A stretch of DNA of 32,147 nucleotides from an uncultured Eubacteriales bacterium (GTDB lineage Bacteria > Bacillota > Clostridia > Christensenellales > Aristaeellaceae), in assembly GCA_944349545.1 (NCBI GenBank), contig CALVNG010000020.1, positions 1 through 32,147 of the forward strand. The letters are read 5' to 3'. Shown one piece after another: positions 8,565-15,647 of this stretch. Within the stretch, counting starts at the first letter, position 1. Every line of letters begins with the position of its first letter. The translations under genes were made by a program, and so were the position numbers. The notes below the pieces were generated by a model, which saw only the letters and a program-made list of their open reading frames with translations, was not told the origin of the DNA and did not search any database.

Positions 8565-10232
8565 ATGGCGTATCAGGCATTGTACCGCAAATGGCGGCCC
8601 CAGACCTTTGAGCAGGTGCTGGGACAGACGGCGACGGTCAGGACCCTCCGGCGGCAGATCGAGGACGGGCGCATCGCGCACGCCTATCTGTTCTGCGGCT
8701 GCCGGGGCACGGGCAAAACCACCATGGCAAAGCTCATGAGCCGCGCCATCAACTGCCAGAACCCGAATCACGGCGATCCCTGCGGCCAGTGCGAGGCCTG
8801 CCGCGCCATCATGAGTGAAACCACCATGGATGTGCTCGAGCTGGACGCGGCCAGCAACAACAGCGTCGACAACATCCGCGAGCTGCTGGAGCAGGTGCGC
8901 TATCCCGCGCAGCTGGGCCGCTACAAGGTGTATATCATCGACGAGGTCCACATGCTCTCCACCGCCGCCTTCAACGCGCTGCTCAAGACGCTGGAGGAGC
9001 CGCCCGCGCATGTGGTGTTCATCCTGGCCACCACCGAGCCGCAGAAGCTGCCCGCCACCATTCTCTCCCGCGTGCAGCGCTATGATTTCGGACGCATCCC
9101 GTCCCCGCTGATGGTCGACCGCATGCACGAAGCGCTGGACGACCTGGGCATGGAAGCCGAGGAAGAGGCCCTGCGCATGGTGGCGCGCGCCGCGGAAGGC
9201 GCCATGCGCGACGCATTCAGCATTCTGGACATGTGCGTGGCGGGCGCGGAGGACGGGAAGGTCACCGCCGCCCTCACGCGCGAGCTGTTGGGCGCGAGCG
9301 ACCGGGAATTTCTCTTTGGCTTTTTCGACCTCCTTTCCAGCCGGGACGAGGGGGGCGTAATGCAAAAGATCGACGAGCTGATGCGTTCGGGCCGCGAACC
9401 GCAGGCTTTTCTGCGCGAGATGAGCGCGCACTGCCGGGCGCTGCTCACCGTCAAGGCCGTGAGACAGGACGCCGCCTCCATCCTCGACGTGACCGAGGAG
9501 GACGAGGCGCGCTACCGCGCGCAGGCGGAAGGCGTTTCGCAGGGACGGCTGTTGCGCATGCTGGATCTGTTCATGCGCGCGGAGGGTGAGCTGCGCTTCG
9601 CCTCCACGCCCCGCATCGGGCTGGAGAGCGCCGCGCTGCACGCCTGCGAGCCCGCGTCCGGCGAGGATGCCGCGGCGCTCGCGGAGCGCGTGGAGGAGCT
9701 GGAGGCCAGGCTGGCGCGGCTGGAAGGAGATATTGAGAGCGGAAAGCTGGTCCCGGCCGCCGCAGCTCCGGCTGCTGCGCCTGCGCCCGGCGCAGACGCG
9801 CCGGCAAAGGCCGAAGCCCCTGCGCCCAAGCCCGCCGCCAAGGCTGCTCCGGCCCCCAAGGCCGCGCCCGTTTCTGGGGACGCGAAGGCCATTTGGGACA
9901 AGGCCCTGCAGGATCTGGCCAAGAACGAGCCGCCGATCTACGGCCTGCTTCGCAAGGAGCGCTTCATCGGGGCCAGGGGCGCGGTCTATCAGGTGCTCAT
10001 TCCCGCCAGCAAGAAGGAGTTCAGCTATGTGCGCCTCAACCAGCAGGTGCGGCGGGACCGCATCGCCAAGGCGCTGAGCGACGCGGCGGGCACGCCGCTG
10101 ACCTTTGAAGCGGTACTTGAGCAGGACGCGGCGGAAAAGCGCATGGAGAGCGTGCGCGACGAGGCGCAGCGCACGCTGATCGAGGCGTTTGGCCGCGATC
10201 TGGTGCAAATCGACGAAGGGGAGAAACCGTGA
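8565..10232 (+). CDS. dnaX: DNA polymerase III subunit gamma/tau
   Basis: ATPase of the clamp loader, which places the sliding clamp on DNA and organises the replisome. The 555-residue protein has the AAA+ Walker A GCRGTGKT (45-52), a four-cysteine zinc module (C64, C73, C76, C79), Walker B/DEAD-like DEVH (126-129) and the sensor segment TTEPQKLPATILSRVQRY. Domain III follows, then an Ala/Pro/Lys-rich linker at roughly residues 395-440 and a C-terminal tau-type domain. No slippery A-rich frameshift site is apparent, so a separate gamma product is not predicted. The start ATG at 8565 has GGGGGAAGG 6 nt upstream. The stop overlaps the rsmA start codon. The usual Bacillota partners of dnaX (the YbaB-family gene and recR) are absent here. 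Confidence 0.96.
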   Translation: MAYQALYRKWRPQTFEQVLGQTATVRTLRRQIEDGRIAHAYLFCGCRGTGKTTMAKLMSRAINCQNPNHGDPCGQCEACRAIMSETTMDVLELDAASNNSVDNIRELLEQVRYPAQLGRYKVYIIDEVHMLSTAAFNALLKTLEEPPAHVVFILATTEPQKLPATILSRVQRYDFGRIPSPLMVDRMHEALDDLGMEAEEEALRMVARAAEGAMRDAFSILDMCVAGAEDGKVTAALTRELLGASDREFLFGFFDLLSSRDEGGVMQKIDELMRSGREPQAFLREMSAHCRALLTVKAVRQDAASILDVTEEDEARYRAQAEGVSQGRLLRMLDLFMRAEGELRFASTPRIGLESAALHACEPASGEDAAALAERVEELEARLARLEGDIESGKLVPAAAAPAAAPAPGADAPAKAEAPAPKPAAKAAPAPKAAPVSGDAKAIWDKALQDLAKNEPPIYGLLRKERFIGARGAVYQVLIPASKKEFSYVRLNQQVRRDRIAKALSDAAGTPLTFEAVLEQDAAEKRMESVRDEAQRTLIEAFGRDLVQIDEGEKP

Positions 10233-11065
10233 AGAAATCCTATCAGCAAGCGCGCCGCCGCGCAGCGGAGGGCATAACCTACAAGCATGACCTGGGGCAG
10301 CACTTCCTCTATGACGAGGCGCTGCTGGGCTCGCTGGTGGAGGCTACGGGCGTGGGTCCGGCGGATGGGGTGCTGGAGATCGGCCCCGGCGCGGGCACGC
10401 TGACCCGGTGCCTGTGCGGGGCGGCGGGCCGCGTGGTGGCCGTGGAGGTGGACCGCGACGTGCTGCCCTTCCTGCGCGCGGCCACGGATGCCTTTGACAA
10501 TCTGACCATCGTCGAGGGCGACGTGCGCCGGCTGGACCTCGCCGAAATCTGCCGGCCGCTGGGCGAAGGGTTCTTCGTGATCGCCAACATTCCCTACAAC
10601 ATCACCACCCCCATTCTGGACCTGCTCTGGGAAAGCGGCCTGCCCATCCGGCAGATCTCCGTCATGGTGCAAAAGGAGGTCGCGTACAAGCTGCTTGCCG
10701 CGCCCTCCACGCCCGCTTACAGCCTGACCAGCGTGCGCTGCCAGTACCTGACGGTTCCGCAGCTTATGCAGGTGGTGCCGGCGGAGCGCTTCACCCCGCC
10801 CCCCAAGGTGGACAGCGCCTTTGTGCGCATGGACTGGCGCGCGCAGCCTCCCGCCCCCGTCGCGGACGAGGCGCTTTTGTGGCGCATGGTACGCGCGGGC
10901 TTTTCCCTGCGCCGCAAAACGCTCACCAACGCCCTCAAGGGCGTGGTGGAGGGCGAAACCCTGCGCGGTGCGCTCAGCTTGCTCGGGCTTTCGGAAACCG
11001 TGCGCGGCGAGGCCTTGAGCGTGGAGGCGTGGATCGCTTTGGCCAACGCGTGCGCGCGGAAATAG
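10229..11065 (+). CDS. rsmA: 16S rRNA (adenine(1518)-N6/adenine(1519)-N6)-dimethyltransferase
   Basis: Dimethylates two adjacent adenines in the 3'-terminal hairpin of 16S rRNA during small-subunit maturation; its loss gives kasugamycin resistance (KsgA). The 278-residue protein has the family N-terminal segment HDLGQHFLYD, the SAM-binding motif I LEIGPGAGTLT, an acidic motif II (VAVEVDRD) and the catalytic motif IV NIPYN in VIANIPYNITTP. The C-terminal helical domain includes FTPPPKVDSAFVRM, characteristic of RsmA. The GTG start at 10229 overlaps the dnaX TGA (GTGA) and has GGGGAG 5 nt upstream, so the two genes are translationally coupled. It converges on the next gene, the two stop codons being about 6 nt apart. 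Confidence 0.95.
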   Translation: MKKSYQQARRRAAEGITYKHDLGQHFLYDEALLGSLVEATGVGPADGVLEIGPGAGTLTRCLCGAAGRVVAVEVDRDVLPFLRAATDAFDNLTIVEGDVRRLDLAEICRPLGEGFFVIANIPYNITTPILDLLWESGLPIRQISVMVQKEVAYKLLAAPSTPAYSLTSVRCQYLTVPQLMQVVPAERFTPPPKVDSAFVRMDWRAQPPAPVADEALLWRMVRAGFSLRRKTLTNALKGVVEGETLRGALSLLGLSETVRGEALSVEAWIALANACARK

Positions 11066-11071
11066 CGCGCA

Positions 11072-11905
11072 TCATCCCCGATGGGCCGCCCGCAGGGAAC
11101 GCAGCTTGCAGGCGGCAAACAGCAGAAGGCATATTGCCGCCGGAATGGGGTAGAAGCGCTGCCCCGTAAGCAATGCCAGCGCGCTCATGCCCATGCCGTA
11201 CCAGAAATAACGCCTTGCGCGGGAAGGCGCCAGCACCAGGTCCGCCCAGTCCTTCGGACGGGGGCGGGCCTTTTTTTTACGCCCCAGGCGGCTCAGATCC
11301 TCATCGGTCGCGGGGCTGCACAGGCCCGCCAGGTCGATCATCTCCTGCCGTTCGATCACGCGGATGGGCGGATCGAACCCGGAGGCGTAGGCCAGCGCCT
11401 CGCGTGTCGCGGGAGCGGTCAGGCACAGAATCAGGCTTTTCGCCTCCGCCGCGCGCATCTCCCGCGCCGCTTCCACCACCTGCTGCACCGTAACCGGCAC
11501 GCTTTCGTGCTGGGCGATGAGGCGCACCAGCACCGGCCTGTCCTCGAGCATGCCGGTCACGCCCCACTCCAGCGCGCGCTGCATCTGCACCGGCACGCGC
11601 GGCGCAATCCACAGCGCCGCCTGAAACGCCGCGTGCCGAGGCGGCATCAGAAGCAGCCGCCCCAGCGCCAGCTCGCCGCCGATAATGCGGCGCATCTGCT
11701 TTTCGCGCCGGAGCATGCTCTTTTTGCCAAACTGCCGTGCGCACAGCCACAGCAACCCCCCGAACGCGACGCCCGCCGTCAGCGCGGTCAGGCGCATTCC
11801 CCACAGGTACACAAACCACCCGATCCCCAGACCGCAGGTGATCATCACCCGCAGCACTCGGTCCGATACGCTCGCCAGGGGCGTTCTGGGCTTATACTTC
11901 TGCAT
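11072..11905 (-). CDS. Four-span membrane protein with degenerate restriction-endonuclease-like core
   Basis: I do not recognise a named family. The 277-residue protein has two N-terminal membrane spans (about 17-35 and 38-56), a soluble middle, a very basic stretch (GRKKKARPRPKDW, about 209-220) and two C-terminal spans (about 233-249 and 251-268). The middle region (about 120-195) alternates strands and helices and ends in PPIRVIERQEMIDLAG, reminiscent of the last strand/helix of Mrr-type restriction-endonuclease folds found in some Bacillota membrane proteins. No clear D...E-x-K catalytic triad is visible, so if the fold is right it is probably inactive or uses other residues. GGGAGGGAG stands about 4 nt before the ATG. 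Two weak promoter candidates lie upstream on the minus strand. It is a single gene, convergent with rsmA. Confidence 0.6.
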   Translation of the reverse strand: MQKYKPRTPLASVSDRVLRVMITCGLGIGWFVYLWGMRLTALTAGVAFGGLLWLCARQFGKKSMLRREKQMRRIIGGELALGRLLLMPPRHAAFQAALWIAPRVPVQMQRALEWGVTGMLEDRPVLVRLIAQHESVPVTVQQVVEAAREMRAAEAKSLILCLTAPATREALAYASGFDPPIRVIERQEMIDLAGLCSPATDEDLSRLGRKKKARPRPKDWADLVLAPSRARRYFWYGMGMSALALLTGQRFYPIPAAICLLLFAACKLRSLRAAHRG

Positions 11906-12022
11906 GCGCCTCCCTCCCCTTCAGGAAAGTATTCCCTATTCTATCTTTTTTAACAACCGGATGGAAATCCGGCGACGGCTGCAAATTCCCGGGGCACGTC
12001 CGGAGACGGCGCAACTTTTGTA

Positions 12023-12051
12023 TTGACGGGTTCGGACCGCTTTTGTATACT
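12023..12051 (+). promoter_or_regulatory. Promoter of deoC-fucU
   Basis: TTGACG (12023-12028), a 17-nt spacer and TATACT (12046-12051). A second TATA-like repeat (TTATACC) follows immediately. The start codon is about 100 nt downstream of the predicted transcription start. About 50 nt upstream is a perfect hairpin, CCGGAT-GGAA-ATCCGG at 11957-11972, of unknown role. Confidence 0.85.
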
Positions 12052-12157
12052 TATACCAAGACAAGACCTGACCGGGATAAAACGGCACAGAGCGGTTTTT
12101 GCGCATGCGGGGCAGGCATCCGGCCGCCCGCTCAGGCTGACAGAGGAGGATACATCG

Positions 12158-12811
12158 ATGAATCCAAAGGAACTGTGCTCCATGGTGGACCATACGCTGC
12201 TCAAGCAGACAGCGACCTGGGCGGAGATTCAGAAGCTCTGCGACGAGGCCATCGCCTACGGCACGGCGTCTGTGTGCATCCCGCCCTGCTATGTGGCCAA
12301 GGCGCATCAATACGTGCAGGGCAGAATGACCATCTGCACCGTGGTGGGCTTTCCCAACGGCAACATGACCTCCGCGGCCAAGGAGTTCGAAACCCGCGAG
12401 GCCCTTGCAAACGGCGCGGAGGAGATCGACATGGTCATCAACATCGGCATGCTCAAGGCCGGCGACCTTTCGTATGTGGCCGATGAGATCCGCCGCCTGA
12501 AAGCGGCGGTGGGCGACAGGGTGCTCAAGGTCATCATCGAAACCTGCCTGCTGACCGACGAGGAAAAAATCGCCATGTGCAAGGTAGTCACCGATACCGG
12601 GGCCGATTTCATCAAGACGTCCACCGGCTTTTCCACCGCAGGCGCGACCTTTGCTGATATCGAGCTCTTTGCCAAACATGTGGGGCCGGGCGTAAAAATC
12701 AAGGCGGCGGGCGGCATTTCCACCCTGGAGGACGCGGAGCGCTTTGTGGCGCTGGGAGCCAGCCGTCTGGGTACGAGCCGGATCATCAAGCTCCTCAAGG
12801 ACAGCGAGTAA
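12158..12811 (+). CDS. deoC: Deoxyribose-phosphate aldolase
   Basis: Cleaves 2-deoxyribose-5-phosphate to acetaldehyde and glyceraldehyde-3-phosphate, the last step of deoxynucleoside catabolism. The 217-residue class I aldolase has the Schiff-base lysine K153 in [14 protein letters not shown], the proton-relay aspartate D91 in [10 protein letters not shown] and the second lysine K182 in [10 protein letters not shown]. It is a short, TIM-barrel bacterial DeoC. The ATG at 12158 has AGAGGAGGA 7 nt upstream. It is cotranscribed with the mutarotase gene 64 nt downstream, since there is one promoter before and one terminator after the pair. The pyrimidine-nucleoside phosphorylase that can feed the pathway lies about 10 kb away on the other strand; no phosphopentomutase gene is seen in the window. 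Confidence 0.95.
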   Translation: MNPKELCSMVDHTLLKQTATWAEIQKLCDEAIAYGTASVCIPPCYVAKAHQYVQGRMTICTVVGFPNGNMTSAAKEFETREALANGAEEIDMVINIGMLKAGDLSYVADEIRRLKAAVGDRVLKVIIETCLLTDEEKIAMCKVVTDTGADFIKTSTGFSTAGATFADIELFAKHVGPGVKIKAAGGISTLEDAERFVALGASRLGTSRIIKLLKDSE

Positions 12812-12875
12812 AACGGATCAATCCGGAAACCCCAGCGGTTTTCCGTCCATTATAAAGCAAGGAGGCATGGGTTCT

Positions 12876-13319
12876 ATGTTGCGAGGCATCCCTGACATCA
12901 TCGGTTCCGATCTTCTCAAGGCGCTGGCAGACACCGGCCATGGCGACCTGATCGCCATTGTGGATCATTTCTATCCGCCCATCACCAAGGCGCCCAATGC
13001 CGTAAGCATCCAGGCCAAGGGCTGCGGCGTGGCGCAGATGCTGGATGCCATTCTCAAGCTGGTACCCCTGGATGTGGATTTTGAGAAGCAGCCCATCCAG
13101 TACATGATTCCGGACGCGGATTCCGGCATGATTGTGGAGAGCTCGCCCGTCTGGGACGGTGTGAAGGAGGTCGTGGCCAAAAACGGCTATGACGTGAGCT
13201 GCGTTGGCGAAATCGAACGCACCAGGTTTTACGAAAAGGCGGGCAGGGCCTATGTGACCGTCTGCACGAGCGAAACCAAGCCCTTTGGCTGCGTCATCCT
13301 TCAAAAAGGCGTGATGTGA
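12876..13319 (+). CDS. RbsD/FucU-family sugar mutarotase
   Basis: Members interconvert anomers (and in RbsD, pyranose and furanose forms) of free sugars, supplying the form used by kinases or isomerases. The 147-residue protein begins MLRGIPDIIGSDLLKALADT, very close to FucU N-termini, with the active-site His in TGHGDLIAIVD (H22) and D30, and a C-terminal FYEKAGRAYVTVCTSET segment matching the family. I chose the ATG at 12876 because AAGGAGG is about 10 nt upstream; the ATG three codons earlier is only 1 nt from it. No fucose or ribose genes are adjacent. It sits in a two-gene operon with deoC, which suggests action on a sugar from nucleoside breakdown (inference). Confidence 0.88.
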   Translation: MLRGIPDIIGSDLLKALADTGHGDLIAIVDHFYPPITKAPNAVSIQAKGCGVAQMLDAILKLVPLDVDFEKQPIQYMIPDADSGMIVESSPVWDGVKEVVAKNGYDVSCVGEIERTRFYEKAGRAYVTVCTSETKPFGCVILQKGVM

Positions 13320-13342
13320 CGCGCGGAATCCCATAGCAGAAT

Positions 13343-13373
13343 GCGGCGGACGGGTTTACGCCCGCCGCTTTTT
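13343..13373 (+). terminator. Terminator of deoC-fucU operon
   Basis: GCGGCGGACG pairs with CGCCCGCCGC (one mismatch), with a GGTTTA loop, followed by TTTTT. It lies 23 nt past the mutarotase stop codon. Confidence 0.85.
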
Positions 13374-13437
13374 GGCGTGGAAGCCAGCAGGCGTTCGCCC
13401 TCCCGGGACGCATCTTATGGCGGTCGGGATTTTGGTA

Positions 13438-13466
13438 TGGTCAGCGGTGCGTTTTTCCTGTATAAT
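13438..13466 (+). promoter_or_regulatory. Promoter of nadD-yqeK/rsfS
   Basis: A perfect -10 TATAAT (13461-13466) with a 17-nt spacer and a weak -35 TGGTCA (13438-13443). The short leader contains AGGGG, CCCCCT and AGGGAGG in series: the C-run can pair with either the upstream G-run or the SD. Confidence 0.7.
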
Positions 13467-13505
13467 AGGCAGGTAGGGGACAACCCCCTGAAGGGAGGCG
13501 CAGCC

Positions 13506-14714
13506 GTGCCAAAGGAGCGCATCGGCATCATGGGCGGGAGCTTCAACCCCATCCATGACAGGCACATTGAAATTGCCGCCTGCGCAAAGCGGGAGCAGAA
13601 GCTGGATCGTGTGATTTTCCTGCCTGCCGGCAATCCGCCGCACAAGCACGACGGGCTGGCGGACGCGGAATACAGATACGAAATGACCCGCCTCGCGGTG
13701 AGCGGCATGCAGGGGTTTTCCGTCTCGCGCATGGAGATCGAGCGCGAAGGCGTGACCTATACGGTGGATACCCTGACCAAACTGCAAAAACAAATGCCGG
13801 GCGCGGAGCTGTACTACCTCATCGGAGAGGATACGCTCTTTGCCCTGCACAGCTGGCGCAGGCCCGATAAGGTGTTTGCGATGTGCCGATTCCTGGTGTG
13901 CAGCCGGGAAAGCGAGGGGCTGGCGCAGCACCCCCAGGTGCGTGCGCTGGAGGAACGAGGGGCGAAATTCGCCTTTCTCTCCCTGCCGCCGGACGATGAA
14001 TCGGCCACGGCCATTCGCGAAGCCCTGCTGCGGGACGAAACGCCGCGCGGCGTCAGGCCGCAGGTGCTGGAATATATCCGCATCATGGGGCTGTACGGAT
14101 GCCGGGAAAGCCCGCGCGGGGCGGCGGCATACTATCCGCGCCTTAGGCAGCTGCTCACGGAAAAGCGCCTTGTACATTCTTTGCTGGTGGCCGCCACGGC
14201 GCGGGAGCTTGCGCGCCGCCATGGCGTGAGCGTGGATCAGGCTGCCATGGCCGGCGTGATGCACGACTGCGCCAAGTGCCTGCCGCTTGCGCAGCAGCAG
14301 CGCATCGCGCGGGAAAGCCGCCTGCTGCTGGACAGGGAAACCCTTCAGAGCGAAAACCTGCTTCACGGCCCCGTGGGCGCCGTGGTGGCCGAGCGGGAGT
14401 TCGGCGTGCACGACCCAAACGTGCTCTCCGCCATCCGCTGCCACACCACCGGCAAGGTGGGCATGCTTCCGCTGGATATGATCGTCTACCTGGCCGATAA
14501 AATCGAACCCTCACGCCGCAGCTATCCGGCGCTGGAAAAGGTGCGCGAGCTGGCGCAAAGCGACCTGGTGGCCGCCATGCGCTATTCGCTGGAAAGCACG
14601 CTGGCGTATGTGCGCTCGCAAAAGGCCACGCCCCATCCGGCGACGCAGCGCGTGGCCGACTGGCTGGAGCGCCTTGCCTCCAACCGGCAGGAGCAGATCC
14701 ATCCGATCATCTAA
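13506..14714 (+). CDS. Fused nicotinate-nucleotide adenylyltransferase (NadD) and YqeK-type HD hydrolase
   Basis: Residues 1 to about 200 are a NadD domain, which adenylates nicotinate mononucleotide to deamido-NAD. The nucleotide-binding start is IGIMGGSFNPIHDRH, followed by FLPAGNPPHK and MEIEREGVTYTVDTL, all typical of NadD. Residues about 210-402 are an HD domain like YqeK, a symmetrical Ap4A hydrolase: H224 in RLVHSLLVAATARE, HD at 253-254 in MHDCAK, and LHGPVGAVVA...IRCHTTGK. In most Bacillota these are two adjacent genes; here one frame covers both. Oddities: the HxGH motif reads HDRH (G to R at 19), and the usual SSTxIR motif reads SATAIR. The GTG start at 13506 has AGGGAGG 7 nt upstream. 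rsfS follows after 16 nt, the standard order. Confidence 0.92.
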   Translation: MPKERIGIMGGSFNPIHDRHIEIAACAKREQKLDRVIFLPAGNPPHKHDGLADAEYRYEMTRLAVSGMQGFSVSRMEIEREGVTYTVDTLTKLQKQMPGAELYYLIGEDTLFALHSWRRPDKVFAMCRFLVCSRESEGLAQHPQVRALEERGAKFAFLSLPPDDESATAIREALLRDETPRGVRPQVLEYIRIMGLYGCRESPRGAAAYYPRLRQLLTEKRLVHSLLVAATARELARRHGVSVDQAAMAGVMHDCAKCLPLAQQQRIARESRLLLDRETLQSENLLHGPVGAVVAEREFGVHDPNVLSAIRCHTTGKVGMLPLDMIVYLADKIEPSRRSYPALEKVRELAQSDLVAAMRYSLESTLAYVRSQKATPHPATQRVADWLERLASNRQEQIHPII

Positions 14715-14730
14715 TAAAGGAGCGAAACGA

Positions 14731-15090
14731 ATGAACGAAATGATCCGCAAAATTGCCGCGGCCCTTTACGACAAAAAGGCGCAGGACATCGTCGCGCTGG
14801 ATGTGTCCGATATGACGGTGATTACAGACTGCATGATCATCGCCAGCGGTCGAAGCGCCTTGCAGGTCAAGACGCTGGCCGACGAGGTAGAGGACAAGCT
14901 GGGCGAATCGGGCGTCTATCCGCTGCGCAAGGAGGGGCAGCAGGAGGGCCGCTGGGTGGTGCTGGATTACGGCTCGGTGCTGGTGCACATCTTCCATACG
15001 GAGGAACGCGAGTTCTACCGCCTGGATAAGCTCTGGGAGGCGGACAACAACCGCATCGTCCTGCCCTTTGAGGCGCAGGAAGAGGACTGA
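14731..15090 (+). CDS. rsfS: Ribosome silencing factor RsfS/Iojap
   Basis: Binds ribosomal protein uL14 and blocks joining of the 30S and 50S subunits, slowing translation in poor conditions. The 119-residue protein has the family landmarks: ALYDKKAQDIVALDVSDM, TDCMIIASGRSALQVKTLAD, and the C-terminal WVVLDYGSVLVHIFHTEEREFY segment ending in LDKLW. The ATG at 14731 has AAAGGAG 8 nt upstream. It is the last gene of the nadD-yqeK/rsfS operon. No terminator is evident in the 100 nt before the next gene, so some read-through into the PDZ/two-component genes is possible. Confidence 0.96.
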   Translation: MNEMIRKIAAALYDKKAQDIVALDVSDMTVITDCMIIASGRSALQVKTLADEVEDKLGESGVYPLRKEGQQEGRWVVLDYGSVLVHIFHTEEREFYRLDKLWEADNNRIVLPFEAQEED

Positions 15091-15098
15091 CGCAGCTT

Positions 15099-15141
15099 TT
15101 CGACAAGCATTCAGCGCATGTTCATGCACCGTTCACCTGCA
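15099..15141 (+). repeat. Four 11-bp direct repeats upstream of the PDZ/two-component operon
   Basis: TTCG at 15099 and TTCA at 15110, 15121 and 15132 are spaced exactly 11 bp apart, one helical turn, so they lie on one DNA face. The last two units are GTTCATGCACC and GTTCACCTGCA. Tandem half-sites at 11-bp spacing are the usual target of OmpR/PhoB-type response regulators, one of which is encoded two genes downstream. Binding is inferred. Confidence 0.6.
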
Positions 15142-15191
15142 TGGCTTACCTTGATAACGGCGCGATGCACCAAAGCAGAGGAGGTTGCAAG

Positions 15192-15632
15192 ATGAACGGA
15201 AAGCGCGTGATTGTGACGGCGGCCGCGGCATTGGCGGCGGCCGCCATTGCGCTGGGCCTCTGGACGCTGTTGGAGAGCCGGGTGAACACCCCCGGACAGA
15301 CGGTGCTTGGAGAAGGCGCGCTGGATATGGTGCTGATTGACATTGAGGACCAGGATGCCGCCACCCACTATCACGTAAATACGCTGGGCGTATATGTGCT
15401 TGCGGTCGATCAGGCCAGCGAAGCCTATGCGGCGGGCGTCAGGTCGGGAGACCGCATCGTGAGCGCCAACGGCGTGCCGGTCACCTCTACCGGGGAGTTC
15501 GGCCTGCTGCGAGCGGAGCTGGAGCCGTCCGCCGCGCTGGAAATGGTGCTGGAGCGCAGCCAGGGTGAAGAAAGCCTGACGGTCACGCTCGTGGACGGCG
15601 CGCAGCCGGAGGCTTCCGGGCGGGAAGAATGA
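15192..15632 (+). CDS. Membrane-anchored PDZ-domain protein
   Basis: A 146-residue protein with a basic N-terminus and one membrane span or uncleaved signal (about residues 6-27, Ala/Leu-rich), then an extracytoplasmic part. Residues about 58-135 form a PDZ domain: LGVYVLAVDQASEAYAAGVR, then SGDRIVSANGVPVTS, the carboxylate-binding loop and second strand typical of HtrA-type PDZ domains. There is no protease domain, so it is a stand-alone PDZ. AGAGGAGG stands 7 nt before the ATG. It lies 15 nt before the response regulator gene and probably shares its mRNA. I infer a role in sensing or presenting envelope peptides to the neighbouring kinase or to a protease; no known named family is recognised. 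Confidence 0.78.
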   Translation: MNGKRVIVTAAAALAAAAIALGLWTLLESRVNTPGQTVLGEGALDMVLIDIEDQDAATHYHVNTLGVYVLAVDQASEAYAAGVRSGDRIVSANGVPVTSTGEFGLLRAELEPSAALEMVLERSQGEESLTVTLVDGAQPEASGREE

Positions 15633-15647
15633 AACGGGGGATGAGGG

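Noticed and set aside
8511..10208. Long open frame antisense to dnaX (565 codons)
   Set aside because: It is a low-complexity shadow of a GC-rich gene; the plus strand encodes a complete, motif-rich DnaX with promoter and SD, and the antisense product has no recognisable domain.
8565..10232. Programmed frameshift in dnaX making a gamma subunit
   Set aside because: No A-rich slippery heptamer is seen in the middle of the gene; the linker is GC-rich.
12824..12845. Terminator between deoC and the mutarotase gene
   Set aside because: An imperfect inverted repeat (CGGAAACC...GGTTTTCCG) is present but no T-run follows; the strong terminator is after the mutarotase.
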